NCBI GenBank assembly: GCA_905182985.1
Contig: CAJJDN010000071.1
Location: 206,772-270,771, forward strand
Reading direction: 5' to 3'
DNA length: 64,000 nucleotides
Source: Paramecium sonneborni
Taxonomy: Eukaryota > Ciliophora > Oligohymenophorea > Peniculida > Parameciidae
The notes under the pieces were generated by a model that was not told where the DNA came from, did not search any database, and was given only the letters and a program-made list of their open reading frames with translations. Each line of letters opens with the position of its first letter. The first letter of the stretch is position 1. The translations under genes and the position numbers were made by a program. Below, piece after piece: positions 44,912 to 57,313 of this stretch.

Positions 44912-46075
44912 TCGAAGATGAATTTTGATTATGACATCAAAATATTGTGCTAAAGCTTTATAATTATTAAACAAAATGAGATGAAAAGATGGATCTTCTT
45001 TTTAAATAAAAAATACTCATAATTCAACTTTATTACAACATCATATTCTCTAAATAAATGAATAATAAATTATTTATTGATTTATCTATATACACTATTT
45101 CATAGTTGAAAAAAATAAGTTAATTAAGATATAAATCTTCGTTTCTTTTTATCATAGATTCAACCTCAACTGATACTTATTTTAAACAATGAAATCACTT
45201 TAATTTTCGTACAAACAAGATAAATTAAAAAATTACAAATAGCGTTTGTAAATTTTAAATAGTTTTGGTTACTTCTGATATTGAGAATTACTGAATAAAA
45301 GACTTAAACCTTATATATGTATAAATTTAAATTACTTAACATAAAAATTCTATAAAAGGGATTGATTACAATTGCTGAGAATAATTTAGATTTTTTGATT
45401 TTAGTATAATTATTAATAGAGATTTTTAGTAATTTTTTAAATGATATGAATAAAAATATCAAATTGTAAAAGTGATTTAGATGATTATGCAATTGGGCAT
45501 AGAAAGTAAAGGATGAAGAGTAAAAAGTGATATATGAATAAATAATAAGAATTAGGATATGTTTAATTAATGATGATTATTTATAAATATATAAAATTGA
45601 TTAAGAAATAAGAATGAGATCCACAAAGAAACATGCTACTACACATGCAGAAAATTCATTTAAATTGTCAGTTGGATAGATAATAGCATAGAAATTTAAA
45701 TTAATAGATAAAGTAGGTTAAGGGAGTTTTGGTATGATTTTTAAGACAGAAAATTTGGAGACAGGAGATATATTTGCAACAAAATTTGAGAAGAGAGAGG
45801 AGAATTAAAATGGAATGAGTTTATTAGTTAGAGAAATAAAAGTATTGATAGAGGTTTAAGAATTTGAAGGTAATATACAAATTGATTAAGGTTTTCCATA
45901 GATTGTATTTTATGGTAGAGATGAACATTATAATTACTTTATGTAAACATATTTAGGTTAGAATTTGGAACATCTTTTGAAACGGAATAATTATAAATTT
46001 AGTTTGTGTACAGTTTGTAGAATAGGAATAAATTTAATAGATAGATTAAAATTATTGCATTCTAAGAATTTAATT
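44912..46075 (+). repeat. Exact 1,164-bp duplicated segment, copy 2
   Basis: Second copy of 43747-44910; unique sequence continues at 46076, inside the casein kinase 1 coding region. Between 44912 and 45613 it holds only the duplicated minus-strand fragment of the small hypothetical gene and AT-rich upstream DNA of the kinase. Confidence 0.95.
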
Positions 46076-47227
46076 CATAGAGATTTAAAACCAGATAATA
46101 TATGTATAGGATATGAAGATGTAGATTAAATATATTTAATTGATTTTGGATTGTCAAAATATTATAGAGATTAAAATGGAACTCATATACCTTAAATAGA
46201 TAAAAAAGGAATAATAGGAACAGCAAGATATGCTAGTTTGACTGCTCATTTAGGTAATGAATAATAAATATAAATTTATAGCTAAGGAATAATCACGTAA
46301 AGATGATATTGAGAGTTTAGGATATGTATTAGTCTATTTAGCAAAAGGGAAATTACCATGGATGAATTTAAATACAACTACAAAATCAGAGAAGTATTAG
46401 AAAATAAAAGAGTTTAAATAACAATTGACTTTGGAGAAGCTTTGCGAAGGATTGCCTAAAGTTTAACCTAATTATCATCATTTAAGTGTTTCTTGAATTT
46501 ATTCATCTATGCACGTGGATTAGACTTCTAAGGTGAACCAGATTATGCTTTCCTGAAAGAATTGTTCTAGAAATAATTACAATTGGAATCCTAATAAGGT
46601 CTAGCCAATTTAGAATACGAATGGGAGCGATATCCTGAAATTAAGAAACGTAAATCTAGATTATAAACTAATTTATTAAAATAAAAAATAGGTATTAGTT
46701 CTCATATTTAGAAAAATTAATTCATTAAGGTGTAGATTCAGAAATTCGTAAAAATAGTGAAGATAAAGGTTAAGAGCATAAAGGAAGTTCTTTTTTAAAT
46801 TTACCATTTAAAGATTAATAAATTGATTCCTAATCACCTGATATCAAAAATAAATAGAGTAGAGTATATTATATCTAATTATTCATTTTAGAATATTAGT
46901 TAAAATATATCCAGTTTTGGAACTAGTTAAATTAATAATTATTAGATTAGTTAAATTGATAAATTTAAGAGATTTTAAACTGAAAGAAAAGATTAAAGAA
47001 ATAATACAGTTGATACTTAAAAAAAAGAGAGAGAAACAAGTCCTAATTAAAAGATTTTTATTAAATAAACAACAACTAAAACAGAAAGGAAAATGGCATT
47101 TTTCGAAATTGATAATGATTATAGAGATTATGATCATATTGATTAGATTGCCAATGAAGAAGTTAAAATTGTATTTTCTAACATTATTCCTAATTTTGGA
47201 CGACATAAATCTACATCAGATCTCTGA
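45614..47227 (+). CDS. Casein kinase 1-family protein kinase
   Basis: Starts [20 protein letters not shown] and ends [13 protein letters not shown] 47225-47227, about 490 residues. Kinase landmarks: [20 protein letters not shown], Lys in [76 protein letters not shown] (the CK1 substitute for APE), and [20 protein letters not shown]. These are diagnostic for CK1. The CK1 core ends with [20 protein letters not shown]. The C-terminal 150 residues are polar with several short introns (for example GTATTAGTTCTCATATTTAG and a 26-nt one ending TTTAAG near 46.47 kb). Ciliate genomes carry many CK1 paralogues; the role of this one is unknown. Confidence 0.92.
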
Positions 47228-47254
47228 AATAAATATTATTTATATATTTAAAAA

Positions 47255-49108
47255 ATGCAACAAAATTACGCAGAATTATTTTTTTCCCATTTCTAAATTG
47301 TAGCCAATCAATCTTAACAAGGCAAAAAAATAATTGAAGAAATTATTGACAGTTTTGAAGAAAGAGTGAATATTGAAGAAAAATATGCAAAATCATTAGA
47401 AAAATTAGTAAACAATCTTAGTAAAATTGAAGATAAGCAATAGTAATATAATAATTCCAATTTATTAGAATGTTTAAAATTCCTATATATTGTCTAAAAT
47501 GTTTAAGTACTAGTAGATAACGTTAAGCAGAAGGATTATGTTAATCATTAAAAGAAGATCTTATTGTTTAATTAAAATAATTAATTTAATAATAAAATGC
47601 TTCTTCTAAAAAATTAATAGATGAAGCTAAGAAATTAGAGAAAGAGCATTTGTTTCTCAATTCAGAATATAAAAGAGTATTAATTATATATATATAATTT
47701 TTAGAATTTTTAAGATTATAAATAAAAAAAGAGAGAATACGAACAAAATGCAACAGTATTGGTTGTTTATAATCTTTTATCAGAATATCCTGAAAAAAAA
47801 AGATTAAGTTAATATTAGAAAGTTTCATCTGTGACAAAAGAATCATAAGAATTGGAATAAAGATATAAATAATCAGTGGCAGATTATAATACTAATTGTG
47901 ATACATCAAAAGCAAGAATTCAAGCTATTTTGGCTTAAATGTAGGAATAAGAAGAAAAAAGAATTACAGTTTTTAAAGACACACTTATAAGATAAATCGT
48001 AAGATTAAATATTAATTATATAAGATTTTTGAAGTTTCTCATTCTAAAAATGTATAGTATGATTTAGATAAAATAAATGAGAAAATTGATGATATACATC
48101 CTGAAGAAGAAGTTTAGAAGTTTGCCTAATCTTTAAAATTAGAGAATCCTCCTCTTTTTGAGAAAACAGAATTGATTCAACTCAATTCATATATTAGCAA
48201 TAGTTTATAAAAGTTTTTCTCTAAAGAGTTTGATGAAATTCTCTCCTTAAATAGTGATTAAAAGGTTAAAGAAATTATTTAGCTTGTGGAATAGGGAGCA
48301 ACAATAAATTCTGAAGATTAAAAATAGGAAAATATATATTATGCTGCAAAAATAATATATGATTGTTGGAAGGAATAATAAATAGATGTAGATACATTTA
48401 GTTAATTTAAAAAAAAAATATATGATGATTATTAACTGAGAAAATTAGTTATTATTGCATTATAAAATAAGAGGGCTACTTCAAAATTTAGACTTGGACC
48501 TATAGCATTCTAAAATGCAGTTAATTTGTTTAATTCAGTCTTAGAAATAGTATTCAATATTTTATTTATATTAGTGCTTAGAGACATTTGATGCAGGCAC
48601 ATCTAGACAGTTAATGAATTTATCTTTCACTTTTCATAAAGAAAATATAGAAAATGGTAGATCATAATGTTATTTTATTTAAAATGAATTTGCTAAACTT
48701 TAAGTTTGGGAAAATAGAGATTTATGGGAAACTAGCATTATATAATAAATTTATGAATAAATTAAAGAATAATAATAAAGGCAAAAATCTTTAACGTATA
48801 TTAATTGTTATAATATTAGTCTTTTCGATTAAATTTAAACAGAAAAAAATATGATTTTGACAATTCTCACACAAATGGCATAAAATATGCTATTATTTAA
48901 TTTTAAATTTGGAGCAATCAAAGATATTATGTTTAAATTTATGGCTTTTTTTGAATTGAATGAAGAAATCTCTTCTGATTTATTTGTAAATATAATTAAT
49001 AATTTAATTATAGAATGCTATTGAAGGTTTTGAGAAATAGAAATAATTGAAAGACTAATAAGAAAAATAAAATCAACTATAATAACAAGAGTAGAACTAA
49101 ACAATAGA

Positions 49109-49168
<60 letters not shown>

Positions 49169-49276
49169 GTAATAATAATAATAGTAATAATAACAATAGT
49201 AATAATAATAATAGTAATAATAATAGTAATAATAATAATAATAATAGTAATAGTAATAATAATAATAATAATAGTA

Positions 49277-49313
<37 letters not shown>

Positions 49314-49394
49314 CCACAATTATAATAACCTTAATAACAATAAAATATGATGGGGAAAATTAGTTCATTTTTTTCATAATTAAATAAGGATTGA
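47255..49394 (+). CDS. F-BAR domain protein with C-terminal polyglutamine
   Basis: Starts MQQNYAELFFSHFQIVANQS and ends MMGKISSFFSQLNKD, TGA 49392-49394. The N-terminal FCH motif is clear (QGKKIIEEIIDSFEERVNIE, then EEKYAKSLEKLVNNLSK), followed by long helices (ASSKKLIDEAKKLEKEHLFL; SVTKESQELEQRYKQSVADY) as expected for an F-BAR dimer that bends membranes. No SH3 domain is visible. The C-terminal region is Gln-rich and then becomes 68 consecutive Gln codons at 49110-49313. It starts 28 bp after the casein kinase stop. Several short introns near 47.5, 47.69 and 48.0 kb are needed and not all were placed. Confidence 0.82.
49110..49313 (+). repeat. TAA/TAG microsatellite encoding 68 glutamines
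   Basis: 204 bp in the coding frame of the F-BAR gene: 66 codons are TAA or TAG and only two are CAA (one internal, one at the end). The frame is fixed by the flanking EQNQTIE before it and PQLQQPQQQQNMMGK after it. The antisense strand gives meaningless poly-Leu and poly-Ile ORFs. Confidence 0.9.
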
Positions 49395-49428
49395 GTTTAA
49401 TGTAAAATTTGTATAAATAATATATGAA

Positions 49429-51294
49429 TCAAATTCCCAATTCTTAAAGTGATACAAATACATTCTATATATCCAACTCTGCTACTGATTTAGGTGATTA
49501 TATTTGGCTTTTTTAAATTATTCTATTATGATTAAAGTCATGAATGACATCTTCTCCAAAGGTATCAACTAGTTTTCTAATCTAAGTAATATTAATTATA
49601 TCTACTTTAGTTTATAATTCTTCCCTTTATTTTTTTAATTTTCTATACTTATTCTCATATAAATAAAATAGGATTTAACTATTGACTTTTCTGGCATGTC
49701 TAATTAAGCCATCATTAGAACGAATCATAGCAGTAATATAAATTGGCCACATTAATAAAAATATTATAGTATATCTAAGAGTAAACTCTTCATCAACTAT
49801 ATTATAGGCAGTTAATAATATATAAAAAAGAATAGTATAAATAATGACTGAAATAGGAACAATGATAATCGATGCTAAAACTTTAAATGAAGCAACAACA
49901 TCTTTTCCAGATATTTTAACTTTAGATCCAGCAAGAGCAGTTTTTCTTTCTCTTTCAGCATACATATTAAGCATAATTGTAATTGGAATAGTCATGATAA
50001 ACCCAGGAAAAGCAAATAGTAAACAAAGTATAGTCATAAATATATTATATCCAATTATTTAAAGATCTAAATAAATTCTTTTCTGCATTCTCATAACTTC
50101 CCAATCTTTCACACCTAAGGCTTTAAGTTTATAATTATAAAGTTTGATTTCAGTCAATACTTAATTTACTTCAGGATGATCTTTTAATTTCTAAAATGAC
50201 AATAAAAATCTAATAATAATTTAATCTAAATTAAACCTTTTGGTTAATTCTAGAAGATCTTATGGAGAAAGTCTGGTTCTATCAGGTAAATATAGAGATC
50301 TTCCTATCATTACAGCAGATAAATGTGAATAACTTGGTGCTTAAATAGTAACTGATTTAAGTTACTATTATCTAGTTAATAAATACTTATTCTATTTCTA
50401 ATAATAATTTGCTGATTGCTTATCTTTTATTGATAGCATAGGTATCTATCAATTATTAGTTAATTTCATAAGGAACTCCAAATTCTACAATAACTTTTGA
50501 TCTAAATTTATGTCCTTTAAAATAATTTAATCCAACAGGTTATAATTTAACTTTTGTTTAATATTTTTAACTAGCTCCTAAAGCCATAATACATATTCCT
50601 GGTTTTAATGGTAATAAAGTAGTATTATCATGTGAACCTCCTTCAGGAAATATTCCTATACATTTTCCTTATTTTAAAGCTAACCAAACTTATTCAAACA
50701 TTTATGATTGATCTACTTTTGGTTAAACTTTATATTTATTATCTTTAATGCAAATCTAACTTGAATCCTCGCATCGAACTTTAATTTTAGTGTCATTAAT
50801 AATTTCAACAATTAGTATGATTGTATCAATCTATAAATATATTATCTATTACTCCTTAGATAAGTATTGAATCATGAATTTGACATTATTTTGTAAACTA
50901 AGAATTTTCTCCGAATAAATAAGTTCCATCATATCTTTTTAGAATACCACTTCCTATTTTAGCCAAATCTTAAGGTCTTTCAACAGGAATACCACCTATA
51001 GCTCTACCTATATCTCCAATTATAGGTTTTCTCATGCTCTTATTATAAATAACAATTATACTTTTGCAGCTGCAATAAAATTGATCTTACGAGTCATGTT
51101 CGATATAATTAACTAAGATTAAAAAAATAGATACTAATGGATCAATAAATTGATTATTGTGATTTCCATAAAGTAACACAGGACCATCCTATCATAAAAA
51201 ATATAGTATATACTTTTGGAATATTTTCTTATCCAATCACTTGAATATCTCTAAAAAATGTATGAGTCACAGTCCTTGTATATAATAAAGACAT
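49429..51294 (-). CDS. PlsC-type glycerolipid acyltransferase, membrane bound
   Basis: Starts [20 protein letters not shown] at 51294 and ends FVSLQELGI, TGA 49429-49431, about 560 residues. Acyltransferase motif I is [15 protein letters not shown] (HX4D present as HNNQFID), with IGGIPVERP and the substrate motif [11 protein letters not shown]. Near the C-terminus are two long hydrophobic segments ([40 protein letters not shown] plus [13 protein letters not shown]). Family knowledge says it moves an acyl chain from acyl-CoA to glycerol-3-phosphate or lyso-phospholipid in the ER; the layout with C-terminal membrane helices resembles yeast Gpt2/Sct1-type GPATs. Three 22-25-nt introns lie near the 5' end, one ending TAATAAG, and one near 50.83 kb. 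Confidence 0.88.
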
Positions 51295-51505
51295 TTTACT
51301 TTGAAAATTATTTTGCCAATTCGTAAGCCATTCAGATAAATAATTATTAAAACTTTTTGTTCTTAGAAGAATCTCTTTTTTATAAATTTTATATATTATA
51401 CTTATATAACGATAAGTAATTGAATAACATGTAATATATTTTAGATATAATACATATTATGATAATATTTAAATTATATATGATTTAATTAATTATATTA
51501 AATTA
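51295..51505. other. Intergenic, no gene seen
   Basis: AT-rich spacer upstream of the acyltransferase gene; no ORF or motif recognised. Confidence 0.35.
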
Positions 51506-51809
51506 TCAATAATAGTCAATTTTATTATTGTTCCATTCATTATCATAATCATCGTGAGTAATTTTTATCTTTTGTTTTAAAAGATTTATTCTATTTAATT
51601 ATACAAATTGTTGTAAACTATTCAGTTTCTATTTTTCTTATCCAATAAGAAATTGTTAAAGAATGAATAAAACAAGTATGAATATAAACTATAAAATTTC
51701 AAATTACAATGTGTTTAAAAGGGTATGATCATACTCAAACTTAATCAGAAAGTATAATGAATTAATTGATATTTTCTTTTGAAAAAATCTCTTTGAATCT
51801 TTCATCCAT
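51506..51809 (-). CDS. Possible small membrane protein, exon joins unresolved
   Basis: Minus-strand open pieces: MDERFKEIFSKENINQFIIL at 51809, a hydrophobic stretch FIFILVLFILQQFLIG, a Gln/Leu-rich helix, and an acidic end THDDYDNEWNNNKIDYY before TGA 51506-51508. At least two introns would be needed. The composition is protein-like but no family is recognised. Confidence 0.38.
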
Positions 51810-51977
51810 TTTTTAAGAACTCTTTTACTTTTGATAATACCATTTTCCTGCAGATTTATAAAATAAAAATATTTAATTATTTAATATATTATCTTCTCTT
51901 TCATATATACATAATAACATAAAACAACATAATATAAAATAAAACTATTTATTAATTAATTAAATATGCTAATATTA

Positions 51978-54824
51978 TCAAAATTAATCTAAACAAACTT
52001 TTAACATAATCTATTTCAAATGATATTGATATTCATTTTTAGTTATCCAATCATTAATTAATTTCTCATCTATTTCTATTTCTCTTAAATACATCTAAAT
52101 CATAATAACAAATTAATACCTAGCATATTTTAACTACAATCCCATTGCCTTTATTCAAATCTATTATATCTTTTATCATTTCTAATAATTAATCTTCATT
52201 ATAATAATCGCAAATAATCAAGTAAGGTAATATCGTTTCATTTAATATTTAATTGTATTTCTTTTCTAACTTTTTATCAATTATAATCCTTGCAGCTTAA
52301 ATTAGCTATTTCTTATCAATATATGCATCAATATCAGTAATATCTTTCTCATTAAGAATATTGAAGAATCCTATTTTTCCTAACAATGATTTCACTCTAT
52401 AAAATTCTTCTTACTAAAATACTTTACCCTTAAATGTTTCTAAGATATTTAATATCAATTATTTAGGTACTTAAGATTTCAATAATTTTGTAATAATTGC
52501 TCTACCTATTATTTTTAATGATTCTGAAACAATTTTTTATTTACTTAAAATGATATTTAACAAAATAATTGTATAAGTATCAAGATTATTATGTATATAT
52601 TCATAAAGTTTTTTATATTCTTAAGAGGGCTGTTTTGTCTTTTTAAGCAAATAGTATATTAATGCTGCAAATTATGATGAGGCTATTAAGTTATTTTTTT
52701 ATTGATTGTATAATTCATTTAACCATTCTATTTCATACAAAGGTTATGGTTAACTTTTATTTATTCTCCAATCTACAAATCTATCAATCCAATCACTTTG
52801 ATTTAATTTAATTTTATTATGAGATATAGGTTTTTAGTTTAAACTTATAAAAACATTTTAAAGAGAATTTTATTTTTGTTGTTATTACTATTAAGAAATT
52901 AATTATTCTCTAAATTCTATTTGGTTAAAATAAATTTTAAATTATTCCAAAAATGAACTTAGACGTTAACCTCTTATGTTTTTGATTTTTGGAGATTTAG
53001 TAACATCTTAATAAGTTACAATATGATTTGATTAAAATTATAGGAATTGAACTATGTCTATTGTTGGATTACCAAATAAAATGTTGAATAATTCGAAAGA
53101 TCTTATTATTTCTTCAGTTGGACTTTTACATTAATATACACTATCAAGTAATTATATAGATATTGTTTAACTATTATACTTTTGATTTGATTTTAGGCAA
53201 TTACTGAAATAGTTCTATAACAATTAAACATCAATTGTTAAATGTTAATTATTTTAAACAAAGTTGAGAGGTATCACAATTTTTTAACTAAGTCTTTAAT
53301 TAATCTTATTGATAGTTTAATTTGATTATTCATAATTTATTGATTATTCTAAATTTTTTAAATTCTAAAAACTAATATCAAATTTTTATTTCAATTATAA
53401 AGTAAATTCGCTTTGATTTTCTAATGACAAAGAATCATTTTCTTCAAATACAGATTGATTTTCATCATTATTAGATTGTATTTCCACTTACTCTTGTTAA
53501 TCTTAATAATTATAGTTATCTGTATTTGAATAATCAGAATTAAAATGATAACCACTAAAATGATAAGCTTTTACAGTATATTCACAATTTTAAAAATCTA
53601 TAGATATAAATTCTAAGCCCTATTTTATAGCTTATTTTTTTAAATTGCTTTAGAATTTAGCTTAATTTAATTAAGGAATGTTTAATTCAAATTTTAATGT
53701 TATTAAACTTTCACTATTTAGTTTTTTTCCCTCTTCTGGTTTCAATAGTTCATGTATTTTTTAACTATCATAAACTTCAATAGATTCTTTTTTGATATCT
53801 ATTATTTTATCTAAATCAACATAATATAAATTAATTGGTTTAGTCCAAACAATTTTTCCAAATTTATTGGAAACTCTAAAGTTTTCAATTGAAGTGAAAT
53901 TGGAATATTAAGATAAATTTGATTTATATCCTTCCTTCAATAATTTTGGTAGTTTCAAATAAAAATAATGAAAAATTAATTTATTGATTGGTTATCTAAG
54001 TTTAGCAATTGCTATTGAATGATCAACAATCGAGTTTAGTTCTTCAATATCTTGATAAATTAAACAATTATTAAAATATTGTTCTTATAATGAACCAAAA
54101 ACTTCAATATTTTACAAATGATCTTCTACATATTATTTAACATTATAGATTCTAGATTTTTATTGAAATTCTTAATAAATAAATAAAGATTTTTCACTTT
54201 CTAAAAATTTAATTTCAATATCTAATTAAAACATTATTTATGATTTTCTATCTTCTTTTTAAATAAAACTTTTGATATCACTTTTAGAATCAGTATTTTG
54301 AAAATTATCTGGAAATTTAGAAATAGGTTTTCTATCTTCTCTTTGAAATATATTTCTAGTTTCAGTATTTAAATTATGTGTTTAATATGGGGAAGTAGAT
54401 TTTTTATCTTAACGATTACTAATAGTTTTATTGGTGAAAGTACTAGATTTTAGAGATTATTGTTTATAGATTTTACTTGATTTCATAGTTTTGGTATATT
54501 CATTTTCTAATCTATAATCAAAATTCATTTTGACACAGTCTTTAAGCATAGAATCATATTCAACAAAACTTTATTATTTTTATTATTCCATAATAACAAT
54601 TTGACTATCAACCTATTTCGTAAAATCAGTAAATTATTTTTCATGTAATTTTAAATAATCAAGTGTACCTAAAAGATTTGATTAAAACATAGGTTAAGGA
54701 ATATTATTATTCATTGGATATTAATAAAAAATGGGTTGATTAAAGATGGGTTATATGGGTTGATTAAATAAATTATTTGAACTGGAGAGATTATTATTGG
54801 AAAAGAGATTTTAACTATTGAAAA

Positions 54825-54856
<32 letters not shown>

Positions 54857-55672
54857 GATTATTAACTAAAGATATTAGTAGATTAACTAAATATATTATT
54901 ATTATTATTATTATTTGTTTAATTAAAAGGTTTACTATTATTATTGGTTTATTAAAAAATGTTATTTGTATTATTAGATGATTATTATTAAAATATGTTA
55001 GTTGATGAATTGTTATTCTAATTAAATATGTTATTGGAAGGAGTATTGAATAAATTTGGAGCATTATTATTTTTATAGAATAAATCATTTGAATTATTGG
55101 GAAAGATGTTGTTTCTATTTAAATTCGAAGGATTATTGAAGACATTCTGATTGTTATTCGATTGTTTAAAAAGATCATTGGATTGATTGAATAGATTATT
55201 TGATCTGTTGAAACAATCAGATGAATCTTGAAATAAAGGCGGTTTTAGATCTAGAGTAATAAGTAATAAATACTTTATTAGTTATTAGATCGTATAAGTT
55301 TAGGATTAAAAAGGTTTTTTCTCACTGCTATTTCAATTTGTTATTTATGATTGTCTTAAATTTATTGGGATCTAATAAGATAATAGTCTTCTAATCTAAT
55401 TTATAAAGCACTCTTTGTAAATATGAAATATATACAGTTCCTTTGTATTCTCTTTACATAAAAATGTTAGTTGTATAGAGATCATCTCCATCTGTAGGTC
55501 CATATGTAATTCTCTAAGATTAAAATACTCCTCTGTAAGAGCCTGGAACTTAAGGGCGGAAACTAAAATGGAATTTGTATAGATACTTATTTTGTTGGGA
55601 ATACGAAGCATTGTTATTAGCAAATGGGTTGAAAGGGTTATTAGTAGATGATTAAAATAAATTTATTGCCAT
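51978..55672 (-). CDS. NUP98: Nucleoporin Nup98-Nup96 precursor with NIF/NLF repeats
   Basis: Starts MAINLFQSSTNNPFNPFANN at 55672 and ends LKVCLDQF, TGA 51978-51980, about 1,180 residues. In order: a GLEBS-like Gle2/Rae1-binding motif (QREYKGTSALQIRLEDYYLI; compare EYESKSLEELRLEDY in animals) near 55.46-55.36 kb; Asn-rich repeats with NIF or NLF cores (NLFNTPSNNIFNQ, TNIFQQ, NIFSQ, NLFSNN) at 55.23-54.69 kb, with no GLFG seen; a coiled linker; the autoproteolytic domain (NKFGKIVWTKPINLYYVDLD ... IKKESIEVYDS) ending at HFSGY, where HFS (53554-53562) matches the HF/S self-cleavage site; then an acidic stretch and an all-helical Nup96 part to the end. Cleavage would give Nup98 and Nup96 for the nuclear pore. 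Introns include GTATATATTTCATATTTACAAAG, which restores the GLEBS frame. Confidence 0.88.
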
Positions 55673-55812
55673 ATTATTAAATATTATTATGCAATAGAAA
55701 ATATTACCATGTGAATGATTAAGAGAAAGAGATCATAAATATTATTACTAGATATTACTATATTTCTTACATTAGTTTGCAATAAAATAGAATTATTAAA
55801 TTATAATAATTT

Positions 55813-56931
55813 ATGACCAAGATTTTTGTTTTATTTTTCATTCTCATATACATCTAATTCATCATTTCTTTTTTGATTTCAAATAATCTTACAAAATCTA
55901 GTTTAAAAAGATAATGAGAACTAATTAAAAAGTAAAAAAATGAAGAATTTATAATAAATGAATATTATAAGACTTCATTATTAAAGACATAAACTGATAA
56001 TATAAGTTTAAAATGTATTAGAAACAGAAATAAATTTAAAACTAATTGCTTTTCATCTTACTAGAAACCCTTATATTATAATTTTGATCTTTTGTATTGT
56101 TCATAATATCAAATTTTAATTATCATTGGAGTATCAAATTAAAAGAATATTCATTAATTAATTATGGGACTTCCAACCAGAATCAAATTTGATATTGAAG
56201 AAGAAGTTTAATATTAATATTTTAATATTTAATAAGATGATGATTCATATAATTAAACTTTATAAATTATCTACAACAAATATTAATTTAAAGAATATGT
56301 ATACTTTAAATTTATTAAGATTTAATGTATATCTATAATTTGGATCTTCATAATTTATGCAATATAAGTAAAGATTGTAAATAAGGAAATAGTTGTTTAA
56401 AAATAGTTATTAGCGAACTAAGTTGATAACGAACATATAATTCATTTGAAAAAATAAATTGTGAGTTCTGTACATATATATTAAAACAATACAAAAATGT
56501 TATTTTGATTGGTTATAATGCAGTGGTAGATAAATCTCTTTACCCTCCTCCATTTCTTATTAACTAGCCATTATTCTTCCAAGAATAAATTAATTGCTCA
56601 ATATCAATTATATTTAATAAGATATACTATATACCTCATAAGGGTAAATTAGCAGTTTAAGTATATAATTGTTTAGGAAAGCTAAATGTATCAATAACTC
56701 AAAATTATGATAAATTAATTGAAGGTATTTTTAATTAAACTAAGATAACTGTAGAAAGATAATTAAATGAATATAGTATATATAAGACCTGTTTTTCTTC
56801 AAATTTTAAGGTCTATAAAGTTTTTATGTATTCTCTACTTTATTATACAAAGCTGAAGAATTTATTCTAAATTTATTTTTTTTTTTGAGAAAAATAATTC
56901 AGATTTCATTATTAAAATGAATAAATTGTGA
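55813..56931 (+). CDS. Hypothetical membrane protein, exon joins uncertain
   Basis: A candidate start at 55813 gives a signal-like MTKIFVLFFILIYIQFIISF. A long open stretch with NCFSSYQKPLYYNFDLLYCS and MGLPTRIKFDIEEEVQYQYF follows, then a membrane helix (IQCISIIWIFIIYAI). A second stretch, NCEFCTYILKQYKNVILIGY then KGKLAVQVYNCLGKLNVSI, looks like a small ectodomain and ends at TGA 56929-56931. At least two frame changes lack a confident intron, and the gene might instead start at the ATG at 56164. Function unknown. Confidence 0.42.
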
Positions 56932-56944
56932 CATTTAGTAAAAA

Positions 56945-57270
56945 ATGAATACTTAAATAATATATTTAATTATTTTGGGAATTAATCTTGTTAATACAAT
57001 TAATAATCTAGTAATTGTAAGCCTTATCCATTTATTAATGAGTAAAAGATAAATTCATTAAATTTGATTAAAAAAATAGATTCAATAATGAATTCATAAT
57101 TGTATTTGCTATAATCTTAATTGTATTTAGAATTTTGTAATTATTTAAATCATATCTATAGATTTTATATTTAATGTAAAATATATAACAGAATAATAAT
57201 ATTGAAAAATCATAAGGTAAAATTAGAACATAAAATCGATGAAGATAAAACTCAAAAAAGTAATGTATGA
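56945..57270 (+). CDS. Small hypothetical protein with hydrophobic N-terminus
   Basis: Starts MNTQIIYLIILGINLVNTIN, probably a signal peptide or anchor, and, if a 32-nt intron (GTAATTGTAAGC...AATGAG) is removed, ends DEDKTQKSNV at TGA 57268-57270, about 97 residues. The intron would end GAG, which is unusual, so the exact protein is doubtful. It could also be the last part of the preceding gene. No family recognised. Confidence 0.4.
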
Positions 57271-57313
57271 AAAAATGAAATTTATTATATATTAAAAATA
57301 AATATTTTTACAA

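Noticed and set aside
46883..47303. Overlapping ORFs on both strands of about 107 and 128 residues
   Set aside because: Alternate frames of the C-terminal part of the casein kinase 1 gene; the true frame ends [10 protein letters not shown] at 47227.
49110..49313. CRISPR-like or regulatory repeat array
   Set aside because: Simple trinucleotide microsatellite inside a coding frame; no spacers.
49018..49319. Minus-strand ORFs of almost pure Ile/Thr and pure Leu
   Set aside because: Antisense shadows of the TAA/TAG polyglutamine tract of the plus-strand F-BAR gene.
54711..55088. Minus-strand Ile-rich ORF of 125 residues
   Set aside because: Out-of-frame reading of the Asn-rich NIF/NLF repeat region of the Nup98 gene on the same strand.
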